Both the position numbers and the translations under genes were made by a program. From NCBI RefSeq assembly GCF_030159595.1, contig NZ_BSKJ01000016.1, positions 16,510-80,509 of the forward strand: a stretch of DNA of 64,000 nucleotides. Direction: 5' to 3'. The notes below the pieces were generated by a model. That model made no database searches. It saw nothing but the letters and a program-made list of their open reading frames with translations, and was not told the DNA's origin. This DNA is from Pseudomonas putida. GTDB taxonomy: Bacteria; Pseudomonadota; Gammaproteobacteria; Pseudomonadales; Pseudomonadaceae. Of this stretch, positions 26,987 through 35,172 are shown piece by piece (positions within the stretch are counted from its first letter, which is position 1; each line of letters starts with the position of its first letter).

Positions 26987-27740
26987 TCAGCAAGTGGCCG
27001 CCCAGCGCGGCCAGGCCAATAAAGAAGCAACGCTTGAACAGCAACGCGCTGATGCGCTGACGCAACCACTGTCCGGCCAACATGCCGAGCAAAGCTGGCG
27101 CCAGCATCAGCAGCGAAGCCCCCAGCGCCTGGCCTCCGAGGGCATCCTGCCCGGCCAGGCCGATGGCCAGTGCCAGGGTTGAAACCGTGAACGACAGGCC
27201 CAGGGCCTGGATCATCTGTTCACGGCTCAGGCCCAGGCTCTGCAAGTAGGGCACAGCAGGTATCACGAACACCCCGGTTGCCGCCGTGACTACCCCCGTC
27301 ACCAGCCCACAAACCGGCCCCAGCCAACGTTCGTGCCCCGCCACCAAATGCAAGCCCGGGCCGACCAGCCCGTACAACGCATACACCAGCAAGGCCGCAC
27401 CCAACGCGTGCACGGCCCATGGACCACTGTTGATCCCCAACCAGGCACTGCCCAGCAAGGTGCCCATGAAGATCAGCGCCAGCATCGGCCCCAACCGCGC
27501 CAACAACGCCCGCAAGTGCCCGCCGCTGGCCAGTTGCCATAGGTTGGTGAGGGTCGAGGGCACGATCAGTAGCGCTGCTGCCTGCGCCGGTGGCATCGCC
27601 AGGCCCAGCAGGCCCATGGCGATGGTCGGCAGGCCCAAGCCGATCACCCCTTTGACGGCGCCAGCCAGCAAGAAGGTCAGCACCACCAGCAGCGACAGCG
27701 CTGGGCCAATGTTCTGGTAGAAAGCGAGCAAGGTAGTCAT
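26976..27740 (-). CDS. TauE/SafE-family membrane permease
   Basis: A 254-residue polytopic protein (about 8 helices). It carries the family glycine-rich motif near the N-terminus (LAGAVKGVIGLGLPTIAMGLLGL) and its repeat GLVTGVVTAATGVFVIPAVPYLQSLGL. Relatives export or import sulfur compounds and organic acids; the substrate is unknown. The ATG at 27740 was chosen because upstream residues are not membrane-like. Confidence 0.82.
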   Translation of the reverse strand: MTTLLAFYQNIGPALSLLVVLTFLLAGAVKGVIGLGLPTIAMGLLGLAMPPAQAAALLIVPSTLTNLWQLASGGHLRALLARLGPMLALIFMGTLLGSAWLGINSGPWAVHALGAALLVYALYGLVGPGLHLVAGHERWLGPVCGLVTGVVTAATGVFVIPAVPYLQSLGLSREQMIQALGLSFTVSTLALAIGLAGQDALGGQALGASLLMLAPALLGMLAGQWLRQRISALLFKRCFFIGLAALGGHLLING

Positions 27741-27879
27741 GGGCCGATAATGGCGTGCGCCGGGCGCGCTGAAAACCCTGGCCTCAACAGATGTGCGCAA
27801 TTTCTCGGCCACTCACTTGCAGCCAGCAAAACCCTCAGCACACAATCGGCACATCGCACCACGAAAAAAGGATTTTCCA

Positions 27880-28485
27880 GTGGCATCGATCTACCAGCTC
27901 AAACCGCGCTTCCAGGCCCTGCTGCGCCCGGCAGTCCAGCGCCTTTACGACCGGGGCGTCACCGCCAACCAGGTCACCGTCGCCGCCGCCGTGGTGTCGA
28001 TTCTGCTGGGCCTGCTGCTGGCCGTCCTGTCCCCTATCACCTGGTTGTTCATCCTGGTGCCGATATGGATGCTCCTGCGCATGGCACTGAACGCCGTGGA
28101 CGGCATGCTGGCCCGGGAGTTCGGCCAGCAATCTACCCTCGGCGCCTACCTCAACGAACTTTGCGACGTGATCGCTGACGCCGCCCTGTACCTGCCCTTC
28201 GCCCTGCTGACCGGGGTATCACCGACGCTGGTGGTGCTGGTGGTGCTGTGTGCCACGTTCAGCGAATACGCCGGCGTCATGGGCCCACTGGCCGGTGCCT
28301 CGCGGCGTTATGACGGCCCCATGGGCAAAAGCGACCGGGCCTTTGCCTTCGGCGTACTGGGCACCGGCGTTGCCTTTGGCCTGCTGAACGGCAGCTGGAT
28401 CAATGGCTTGCTGCTGGTCATCCTCGCGCTCTCGCTCTATACCCTCTACAACCGGGTTCGCCAGGGGCTGGCCGAAACCCGCTGA
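27880..28485 (+). CDS. ynbA: YnbA-like CDP-alcohol phosphatidyltransferase, variant active site
   Basis: A 201-residue membrane protein with the CDP-alcohol phosphotransferase fold. It should transfer a phosphatidyl group from CDP-diacylglycerol to an alcohol. The signature D1xxD2GxxAR-x8-GxxxD3xxxD4 appears as N71-A-V-D74-G75-M-L-A78-R79 ... G88-x3-N92-x3-D96. Two of the four metal-binding aspartates are therefore Asn, at exact spacing. From memory E. coli YnbA has a similar variation. The GTG start at 27880, after AAGGA, is inferred; no good ATG exists. It is the first gene of a six-gene lipid operon. Confidence 0.82.
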   Translation: MASIYQLKPRFQALLRPAVQRLYDRGVTANQVTVAAAVVSILLGLLLAVLSPITWLFILVPIWMLLRMALNAVDGMLAREFGQQSTLGAYLNELCDVIADAALYLPFALLTGVSPTLVVLVVLCATFSEYAGVMGPLAGASRRYDGPMGKSDRAFAFGVLGTGVAFGLLNGSWINGLLLVILALSLYTLYNRVRQGLAETR

Positions 28486-28515
28486 GCCTATAGTCGTCGC
28501 AAAAGGACGTTGACC

Positions 28516-30270
28516 ATGCGCCAAGCGCAAGCGCTGCATTTCTCCACCCATGACGGTGTCGAGCTGCACTACCGTCATTGGCCTGCCACCCGCAACGAAC
28601 ACCAGCCACGCCGGGCCGTGGTGATGTTCCACCGCGGCCATGAACACGGCGGGCGCATGGCCCACCTGGCCGATGAGCTGGACATGCCGGGCTATGACTT
28701 CTTCGCCTGGGATGCGCGCGGCCACGGCCAGTCGCCAGGTGCACGTGGCGACAGCCCGGGGTTTGCCACCAGCGTGCGCGACGTGCAGACCTTCATCGAA
28801 CATATCCAGGCCCACCACGGCATCGCCGAGCAGGACCTGGTGGTGCTGGCGCAAAGCGTTGGCGCTGTGCTGATTGCCACCTGGGCCCACGACTACGCGC
28901 CCAAGGTGCGCTGCCTGGTGCTGGCCTCGCCAGCATTCAAGGTAAAACTGTATGTGCCGTTCGCCCGCCCCGGCCTGAAGCTGCTCAAGGCTTTGCGCGG
29001 CAACTTCTTCGTCAACAGCTACGTCAAGCCACGCCTGCTCACTCACGACCCAGAGCGGGTGATGTCATATGTGGCCGACCCGCTGATCAGCCGGCCGATT
29101 TCGGTGACCATGCTGCTGGGCCTTTACGAAGCCGCCGATCGGGTGGTGGCGGACGCCCAGGCCATTCAGGTACCGACCCAGTTGCTGGTATCCGGTGCCG
29201 ACTTCGTGGTCGAGCGCCAGCCACAGGAACGCTTTTTTGAACGCCTCGGCAGCGCGCGCAAGGAAATGCACATCCTGCCGGGCTTCTTCCACGACACCCT
29301 CGGCGAGCGGGAGCGGGCCCATGCCCTGAGGCGCATCGAACGGTTTGTTGAACACTGTTTCGCCAGGCCCGCAGCCCTGCCCTCACTGCTGGATGCCGAC
29401 AAGACCGGGGCCACTTGCGCCGAGGCCGAAAGCCTGGCCGCACCGTTGCCACGCCACTCGCCTCGTGACCTTTACTGGCGCGCCACCCGCGCCGGGCTGA
29501 GCCTGGGCAAGGGGCTTTCTGCGGGTGTGAAACTGGGCTTCGACACCGGCTTCGATTCGGGCAGCACACTCGACTACGTTTACCGCAACCAACCGACCGG
29601 CAAGGGCAAGCTGGGCCGCCTGGTCGACCAGAACTACCTCAACGCCATTGGCTGGCGTGGCATTCGCCAGCGCAAGCTGCATGTTGAAGCGCTACTGCGC
29701 CTGGCCATCACCCGCCTGCGCGAACAACAACGGCCTGTGCATATTGTCGATATCGCCGCCGGCCATGGCCGCTACATCCTCGAAGCCCTGCAAGACCTTG
29801 AGCAGCTGCCGGACTCGATCCTGCTGCGCGACTACAGCGAGCTGAACGTGCAACAAGGTCGCGCGCTGATCGCCGAGAAAGGCGTGGTCGATATCGCCCG
29901 CTTCGTCCAAGGCGACGCTTTCGATCGCCAGAGCCTGGCCACGCTAGAACAGCCCCCAACACTGGCCGTGGTTTCGGGGCTGTACGAACTGTTCCCCAGC
30001 AACCAGTTGGTGGGCAACTCGCTGGCGGGCCTGGCCGATGCCATGGAGGATGGCGGCTACCTGATCTACACCGGCCAGCCATGGCACCCGCAACTTGAGA
30101 TGATTGCCCGCGCCCTCACCAGCCATCGTGGTGGCGAGGCTTGGGTGATGCGCCGCCGCAGCCAGGCCGAAATGGACCAGCTGGTCGAGGCTGCGGGCTT
30201 CCGCAAGCTGGCCCAGCGTATCGATGAATGGGGCATTTTCAGCGTCAGCCTGGCACAACGGGTGCGCTGA
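28516..30270 (+). CDS. ynbC: YnbC-like fusion: alpha/beta hydrolase plus SAM methyltransferase
   Basis: A 584-residue two-domain protein. Residues about 1-290 form a monoacylglycerol-lipase-like hydrolase with oxyanion segment FHRGHEHGGRM and nucleophile S114 in AQSVG (the usual GxSxG with Ala first). Residues about 330-584 form a class I methyltransferase with SAM motif IVDIAAGHG at 410-418. The organisation and length match E. coli YnbC (about 585 residues). AGGA 8 nt upstream supports the ATG at 28516. A role in acyl removal and methylation of a lipid made by the YnbA/YnbB pair is inference. Confidence 0.82.
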   Translation: MRQAQALHFSTHDGVELHYRHWPATRNEHQPRRAVVMFHRGHEHGGRMAHLADELDMPGYDFFAWDARGHGQSPGARGDSPGFATSVRDVQTFIEHIQAHHGIAEQDLVVLAQSVGAVLIATWAHDYAPKVRCLVLASPAFKVKLYVPFARPGLKLLKALRGNFFVNSYVKPRLLTHDPERVMSYVADPLISRPISVTMLLGLYEAADRVVADAQAIQVPTQLLVSGADFVVERQPQERFFERLGSARKEMHILPGFFHDTLGERERAHALRRIERFVEHCFARPAALPSLLDADKTGATCAEAESLAAPLPRHSPRDLYWRATRAGLSLGKGLSAGVKLGFDTGFDSGSTLDYVYRNQPTGKGKLGRLVDQNYLNAIGWRGIRQRKLHVEALLRLAITRLREQQRPVHIVDIAAGHGRYILEALQDLEQLPDSILLRDYSELNVQQGRALIAEKGVVDIARFVQGDAFDRQSLATLEQPPTLAVVSGLYELFPSNQLVGNSLAGLADAMEDGGYLIYTGQPWHPQLEMIARALTSHRGGEAWVMRRRSQAEMDQLVEAAGFRKLAQRIDEWGIFSVSLAQRVR

Positions 30271-31584
30271 ATGAGCCCGCCACGCGAGCCAGGGCTGATC
30301 CGCCGGGGCGTGTTCTGGCTTCTGCTGCTGGGGCCGTTTTTCTTCCTCAGCTACGGGCTGGTGAACAATTACACGGCCGGGCGCAGTGATGTCGGCAGCC
30401 TGGTGTTCGGCTGGGAGCGCGGCATGCCGCTGTGGCCCTGGACGATCATCCCGTACTGGTCGATCGACCTGCTCTACGGGTTGTCCTTCCTGCTGCCGCG
30501 CACACGCCAGGAAATGGACCGGCACGCGCTGGCACTGCTCAGCGCACAGGTGATCAGCGTCAGCTGCTTCTTGCTGTGGCCGCTGCGCTTCACCTTCGAG
30601 CGGCCGGAGCTGGATGGGCTGTTTGGCTGGCTGTTCGATGTGCTGATGGGCTTCGACAAGCCGTTCAACCAGGCGCCCTCGCTGCACATTGCGCTGCTGG
30701 TCATCATCTGGACGATGTTTGCCCGCCATGTGCAGCGCCAGTCCTTGCGCTGGCTGATGCATGGCTGGATGGCGTTGATCGGGGTGTCGGTGCTGACCAC
30801 CTGGCAGCATCATTTCATCGATGTACCCACGGGGGCGCTGGCAGGATTTGCCTGCCTGTGGCTGTGGCCGTATCAAGGGCGCCTGCCCTTTCAGGCGGCC
30901 CACCTTGCACGGGATGCCAAGCGTTGGCGGGTAGCCTGTTGTTATGCCATCGGCGCGCTGTTGTGTGGGCTCCCTGTCGCTACGCTGGGCGGAGCCTGGC
31001 TGTGGCTGGGTTGGCCGTCGGTGTCCCTGGGGCTGGTGGCGCTGAACTATGCCGTGTTCGGGGCGGGCGGTTTTCAAAAGGATACCGACGGGCGCTTGTC
31101 GAATGCTGGCTGGTGGCTGCTGGCACCCTATCGGGTGGGCGCGTGGCTCAATTCGCGGCTGTGGACGAGGCGCCACCCGCAAGCGGATGAGGTCTGCAAT
31201 GGCGTGTACCTTGGGCGGATTCCAGGACGTGGCGAGGGGGCGCAATTTGCTGCGATTGTCGATGTGTGTGCGGAGCTGCCGTGCACAGTATTGGCTACGC
31301 AGGATTACCTGCATTTCCCCACCCTTGACCTGATAGCACCCGACAGCCCCCTGCTGCTGCAGGCCGCTAACGCCATCGAACACTTCCATGCCAAAGGCCC
31401 TGTGCTGGTGTGCTGTGCGTTGGGTTATTCACGCAGCGCCAGCGCCGTGGCGGCCTGGCTGGTGGTTACCGGCCGCTGCAATGACGCCCAGCAGGCAGAA
31501 TCCCTTATCCGCAAAGCCCGCCCCGGCATCGTCCTGCACAGCGCGCATCGCCAGGCGCTCCAGCAACTGGGAGCACAGCCATGA
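30271..31584 (+). CDS. ynbD: YnbD-like fusion: PAP2 phosphatase plus dual-specificity phosphatase
   Basis: A 437-residue protein. The N-terminal half is a polytopic PAP2-type lipid phosphatase with motif APSLHIA and HHFIDVPTG (HxxxD). The C-terminal half is a cytoplasmic dual-specificity/tyrosine phosphatase with catalytic C382-x5-R388 (CALGYSR). Two unrelated phosphatases on one chain match E. coli YnbD. The start codon follows the ynbC stop directly. A likely job is removal of phosphate from a lipid intermediate on one or both membrane faces (inference). Confidence 0.83.
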   Translation: MSPPREPGLIRRGVFWLLLLGPFFFLSYGLVNNYTAGRSDVGSLVFGWERGMPLWPWTIIPYWSIDLLYGLSFLLPRTRQEMDRHALALLSAQVISVSCFLLWPLRFTFERPELDGLFGWLFDVLMGFDKPFNQAPSLHIALLVIIWTMFARHVQRQSLRWLMHGWMALIGVSVLTTWQHHFIDVPTGALAGFACLWLWPYQGRLPFQAAHLARDAKRWRVACCYAIGALLCGLPVATLGGAWLWLGWPSVSLGLVALNYAVFGAGGFQKDTDGRLSNAGWWLLAPYRVGAWLNSRLWTRRHPQADEVCNGVYLGRIPGRGEGAQFAAIVDVCAELPCTVLATQDYLHFPTLDLIAPDSPLLLQAANAIEHFHAKGPVLVCCALGYSRSASAVAAWLVVTGRCNDAQQAESLIRKARPGIVLHSAHRQALQQLGAQP

Positions 31585-32012
31585 ACCTGCGCGTAGTGGC
31601 CAGCCTGCTGGGCCGAGGCAAACAGCTGGAGTGCCTGTCCGACGGCCTCACCCTGCTGGCCCTGGCCTATGGCCTTGCCCCCTTGCTGGGTACCTCGCTG
31701 CAACCGCTGGTCAGCCTGTTGTGCTGCGCGCTGCTGGCGCTCGGCGTGCTGCACAAGTACTGGGCCATCCGCGTGGCAATCGATGCCGAACTGTTTGCCC
31801 ACCTCGCCAATAGCGGTGACCTGGCGGCAGACACCCAGGCGCTGGACCGCGCCCTGTTCGAGCTGAAACTCAAACCACAGGCCACGGACGCCCGCGCCTG
31901 GCCTGACCGCAGCCAAGCCGCGCTGGGCCTGTTGCGCCGCCAGGCGGTGTGCCTGGGCCTGCAGCTGTCGCTGGCCTTGGCTACCCTGCTGACACTGCCT
32001 TTGAAGGGATAA
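31581..32012 (+). CDS. Uncharacterised membrane protein of the ynb-type operon
   Basis: A 143-residue protein that I do not recognise. Two hydrophobic segments lie at about residues 23-58 (LTLLALAYGLAPLLGTSLQPLVSLLCCALLALGVL) and a third near the C-terminus (CLGLQLSLALATLLTLPL), with a charged helical stretch between. It overlaps ynbD by 4 bp (ATGA), so it is translationally coupled and is a real gene. It may hold the complex together at the membrane. Confidence 0.75.
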   Translation: MNLRVVASLLGRGKQLECLSDGLTLLALAYGLAPLLGTSLQPLVSLLCCALLALGVLHKYWAIRVAIDAELFAHLANSGDLAADTQALDRALFELKLKPQATDARAWPDRSQAALGLLRRQAVCLGLQLSLALATLLTLPLKG

Positions 32013-32022
32013 CGACCGCCCC

Positions 32023-32646
32023 ATGCTCGCCAACCTGACCGCTTACGCCATCACCTCCGCCGCCCGCCTGATCACGGGCGCCCGGGCCTTGTGGCTGGGT
32101 TGCACGCCGCTACCTGTGCAGCGCCTGTACTTTGCCAACCACAGCAGCCACGGTGACTTCGTGCTGCTGTGGGCATCACTGCCGCAGCCCCTGCGCAAGC
32201 GCACCCGCCCGGTGGCTGGCGCGGACTACTGGGCCAAACCGGGCATCCGTGATTTCCTCATTCGCAAGGTGTTCAATGGCGTGCTGATTGATCGGCAACG
32301 CAGTGAAGGCCAGGGTAGCCCGCTGCAACCGATCCTCGAAGCCGTGGCCAATGGCGACTCGCTGATCTTCTTCCCGGAGGGCACCCGCAACCTGGGGGAT
32401 GAGCCTCTGATGCCGTTCAGAAGCGGGTTGTACCACCTGGCTGCAGCCAACCCCGATGTCGAGCTGGTACCCGTATGGATCGCCAACCTCAACCGGGTGA
32501 TGCCCAAGGGACGCGCCTTGCCCCTGCCGTTGCTGTGCACACTGAGCTTTGGCGAACCACTGCACCTGCACGCTGATGAAAGCAAGCAGGCCTTTCTCGA
32601 GCGGGCCAGCCAGGCCCTGCTGAACCTGGCCCCGAAGGATGCCTGA
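32023..32646 (+). CDS. PlsC-like 1-acyl-glycerophosphate acyltransferase
   Basis: A 207-residue acyltransferase. The catalytic HX4D motif is H40-SSHG-D45, and the substrate-binding motif FPEGTR is at 117-122. It would add an acyl chain to a lysophosphatidate-like acceptor. It is shorter than housekeeping PlsC and part of the ynb-type operon, just before the CDP-diacylglycerol synthase paralogue. It probably supplies a dedicated phosphatidate or reacylates the hydrolase product. Confidence 0.87.
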   Translation: MLANLTAYAITSAARLITGARALWLGCTPLPVQRLYFANHSSHGDFVLLWASLPQPLRKRTRPVAGADYWAKPGIRDFLIRKVFNGVLIDRQRSEGQGSPLQPILEAVANGDSLIFFPEGTRNLGDEPLMPFRSGLYHLAAANPDVELVPVWIANLNRVMPKGRALPLPLLCTLSFGEPLHLHADESKQAFLERASQALLNLAPKDA

Positions 32647-32647
32647 C

Positions 32648-33580
32648 ATGGACGACAATACCCTTTCCCTGTTCACCGGCATCGGCGCCCTGCTGCTGCT
32701 CGCCAGCGTGATCGGCCGCCTGCTCAAATGGCGCGCTGGCCCGGCACCGCACGCGGTAATCGACAACCTCAACGCTCGCATCAACGCCTGGTGGGTGATG
32801 GTGCTGGTGATCGGCATCGCCTTCCTGTTCGGCAAGTATGGTGTGATCGTGCTGTTCTACGGCGTGTCGTTCTACGCCCTGCGCGAATTCATGACCCTGA
32901 CCCCGACCCGGCGCAGCGACTACCCGGCGCTGGTGGCGGCGTTCTATGTGGCGCTGCCCGTGCAATATGTGCTCATCGCCATGGACTGGTACGGCCTGTT
33001 CAGCATCTTTATCCCGGTGTACCTGTTTTTGCTGCTGCCGATATTGGCCAGCTTTGGCGGCGATACCACACGCTTCCTTGAACGTGCGTCAAAGGTGCAG
33101 TGGGGGTTGATGATCGCGGTGTACTGCGTGTCATCGGTACCGGCCTTGATGACGCTGGACATCCCGGGCTACGAGGGGCGCAACCTGCTGCTGATCGCCT
33201 GGCTGATCCTGGTGGTGCAGATCAGCGACGTGCTGCAGTATGTGTGCGGCAAGCTGTTCGGCAAGCACAAGGTAGCGCCCAACCTGTCCCCGTCCAAGAC
33301 TGTCGAAGGCCTGGCCGGCGGCGTGGCACTGGCCACGCTGATTGGTGCCCTGCTGTGCTGGATCACCCCGTTTACCTTCTGGCAGGCCGCACTGATGGCG
33401 CTGACCGTGAACACCATGGGCTTCTTCGGCGGGCTGGTGATGTCGGCAATCAAGCGCGACCGCGGGGTGAAGGACTGGGGCCACATGATCGAAGGCCACG
33501 GCGGCATGCTCGACCGTATGGACTCGGTGTGCTTTGCGGCGCCGGTGTTCTTCCACTTTGTGCGGTACTGGTGGGCATAG
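32648..33580 (+). CDS. ynbB: CdsA-like phosphatidate cytidylyltransferase (YnbB-like)
   Basis: A 310-residue membrane protein. The CDS signature is near the C-terminus (SAIKRDRGVKDWGHMIEGHGG), and the preceding LSPSKTVEGLAGGVA block is also typical. It makes CDP-diacylglycerol from phosphatidate and CTP, the donor needed by the YnbA-like enzyme. The ATG at 32648, preceded by AAGGA 8 nt upstream, was chosen over 32639. It is the last gene of the operon. Confidence 0.87.
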   Translation: MDDNTLSLFTGIGALLLLASVIGRLLKWRAGPAPHAVIDNLNARINAWWVMVLVIGIAFLFGKYGVIVLFYGVSFYALREFMTLTPTRRSDYPALVAAFYVALPVQYVLIAMDWYGLFSIFIPVYLFLLLPILASFGGDTTRFLERASKVQWGLMIAVYCVSSVPALMTLDIPGYEGRNLLLIAWLILVVQISDVLQYVCGKLFGKHKVAPNLSPSKTVEGLAGGVALATLIGALLCWITPFTFWQAALMALTVNTMGFFGGLVMSAIKRDRGVKDWGHMIEGHGGMLDRMDSVCFAAPVFFHFVRYWWA

Positions 33581-33582
33581 TC

Positions 33583-33599
33583 ATACCCCCTGGGGGTAT
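33583..33599. promoter_or_regulatory. Orphan CsoR-like palindrome
   Basis: ATACCCCC-T-GGGGGTAT is a perfect 17-bp palindrome resembling operators of the CsoR (Cu(I)-sensing) family. It sits just after the ynbB-like stop and before a REP element, with no evident gene downstream of it. A 1-nt centre makes it a poor hairpin, so DNA recognition is more likely than termination. Confidence 0.45.
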
Positions 33600-33640
33600 A
33601 GATGAACGACCCTGCCCAAAATCCGGAAACCAGCACGATT

Positions 33641-33728
33641 CCTGTGGGAGCGGGCTTGCCCGCGAAGAATGCGACACGGTATATGGCACCGGCTTCGCCG
33701 GTGTTCGCGGGCAAGCCCGCTCCCACAG
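33641..33728. repeat. REP palindrome pair with internal ACCGGC-TTC-GCCGGT hairpin
   Basis: Arms 33641-33666 and 33704-33728 (GGGAGCGGGCTTGCCCGCGAA core) enclose a second hairpin at about 33688-33702. The same composite module recurs near 52.0 kb and, degenerate, near 63.9 kb. Confidence 0.9.
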
Positions 33729-33797
33729 AGACCGCGCAAGCCTCAGATTTGGAACAAGATAGTTGCCTTCATTAAGGGAATTGGTGCGCCATAGAAT

Positions 33798-34073
33798 TCA
33801 CTTGAGGTAAGACCGCAACAACGCCGCCACCTTGTCAGCCTCATCCTGCCGCTCCTCGGCACTCAGCCCGTCTGCCACCAGGTGCTCGCGAATATGCCCT
33901 TCCATCACTTCTGCCATCAGCCCGTTCACCGCGCCGCGCACAGCCGCAATCTGCTGCAGGATCGCCAGGCAGTCCTTGTCCTGCTCCAGCGCCGTCTCAA
34001 GCGCAGCCGCCTGGCCCTTGATCTTGCGCACCCGGGTCAGCAGTTGCTTCTTGCTCTTGTGGGTATGTGCCAT
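33798..34073 (-). CDS. DmeR/RcnR-type Ni/Co-responsive repressor (CsoR-RcnR family)
   Basis: A 91-residue all-helical repressor of the CsoR/RcnR/FrmR family. It carries H3, C35, H60 and H64, the ligand set of the Ni(II)/Co(II) sensor RcnR; the formaldehyde sensor FrmR lacks H64. It is divergent from a CDF metal exporter with a His-rich loop, as in DmeR-DmeF systems. The operator-like sequence between them fits (see 34097). Metal would release the repressor and turn on export. Confidence 0.88.
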   Translation of the reverse strand: MAHTHKSKKQLLTRVRKIKGQAAALETALEQDKDCLAILQQIAAVRGAVNGLMAEVMEGHIREHLVADGLSAEERQDEADKVAALLRSYLK

Positions 34074-34096
34074 TGGGTTTCACACCATGCTAGGTA

Positions 34097-34111
34097 TACT
34101 GGGGTATAGTA
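34097..34111. promoter_or_regulatory. RcnR/DmeR-type operator
   Basis: TACTGGGGTATAGTA has the TACT-N7-AGTA layout with a G tract, the same length as the RcnR site TACT-G6-N-AGTA. It lies 24 bp upstream of the divergent repressor start codon and 33 bp before dmeF. Confidence 0.7.
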
Positions 34112-34143
34112 TATTTCTCGATCTTCCGGGAGCATGATAAACC

Positions 34144-35076
34144 ATGGCGGCACAAACCTCAGACCGTTGGCAGCACAGCCATCAGTTCCACACCAGCAAC
34201 CTGGGCGCCGAGCGCAAGACGCGTCTGGCGGTGTGGCTTACCGCCGTGATGATGGTGGCGGAAATTGCCGGTGGCTGGTTCTTCAACTCCATGGCACTGC
34301 TGGCCGATGGCTGGCACATGAGTTCCCACGCCCTGGCCTTGGGCCTGTCACTGCTGGCCTACGCCGCCGCAAGGCGTTATGCCGCTGATCGACGCTTTGC
34401 CTTTGGCACCTGGAAAATCGAGATTCTCGGCGGCTACTCCAGCGCGTTGCTGTTGCTGGGCGTAGCCGGGCTGATGGTGTTCCAGTCTGTGCAACGGCTG
34501 CTGACACCGGGGCCGATTCACTATGACGAGGCCATCTTCATCGCTGTGATCGGCCTTGCCGTCAACCTGATCTGCGCCTGGCTGCTGCACGATGGCCATC
34601 ATCATGATCATCATGGGCACGAGCATCCCCATGACCACGACCATCATCACCACGACCTGAACCTGCGCTCGGCCTACCTGCATGTGGTAGCCGATGCCGC
34701 CACCTCGGTACTGGCCATCGTTGCCCTGCTGGCCGGCAAGTTCTGGGGCGCGAGCTGGCTCGACCCGGTCATGGGCCTGGTGGGTGCGCTGCTGGTGGCG
34801 CTGTGGGCCCGCGGCCTGCTGCGCGATACCGGGCGGGTGCTGCTGGATGCGGAGATGGACGCGCCGGTGGTGGAAGAAATCCGCGACGTGGTGGCGCAGC
34901 TGCCAGTGCCGACCAACATCACCGATCTGCATGTGTGGCGGGTGGGCAAGGACCAGTACGCCTGCATTCTCGGCCTGGCCACGCAAGGTGACCTCAGCGC
35001 CGACAGCGTGCGTCAGGCCTTGGGTGTACATGAAGAACTGGCGCACATCACCGTCGAGGTAAACCGCCTGGCATAG
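34144..35076 (+). CDS. dmeF: CDF-family Co/Ni exporter (DmeF-like)
   Basis: A 310-residue cation diffusion facilitator. Six membrane helices are broken by a His-rich cytoplasmic loop (HDGHHHDHHGHEHPHDHDHHHH at about residues 150-170). The metal-site helices carry ADGWHMSSH and VVADAATS motifs, with HxxxD in the first. With the adjacent DmeR/RcnR-type repressor it is a Co/Ni (divalent metal) efflux system at the inner membrane. Confidence 0.88.
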   Translation: MAAQTSDRWQHSHQFHTSNLGAERKTRLAVWLTAVMMVAEIAGGWFFNSMALLADGWHMSSHALALGLSLLAYAAARRYAADRRFAFGTWKIEILGGYSSALLLLGVAGLMVFQSVQRLLTPGPIHYDEAIFIAVIGLAVNLICAWLLHDGHHHDHHGHEHPHDHDHHHHDLNLRSAYLHVVADAATSVLAIVALLAGKFWGASWLDPVMGLVGALLVALWARGLLRDTGRVLLDAEMDAPVVEEIRDVVAQLPVPTNITDLHVWRVGKDQYACILGLATQGDLSADSVRQALGVHEELAHITVEVNRLA

Positions 35077-35172
35077 CGCGACCAGACAGCTGGACGTCGA
35101 GCCCAGGCAACTGCGGCTCGGCGGTTGGGCCTATGGTGACCAGTCATTCAGCCAGTCACCAGGAGTTGTGCC

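Noticed and set aside
33602..33775. 58-codon frame after the CsoR-like palindrome
   Set aside because: Apart from about 12 codons it is translated REP sequence (VGAGLPAK ... FAGKPAPT), so it is not accepted as a gene.
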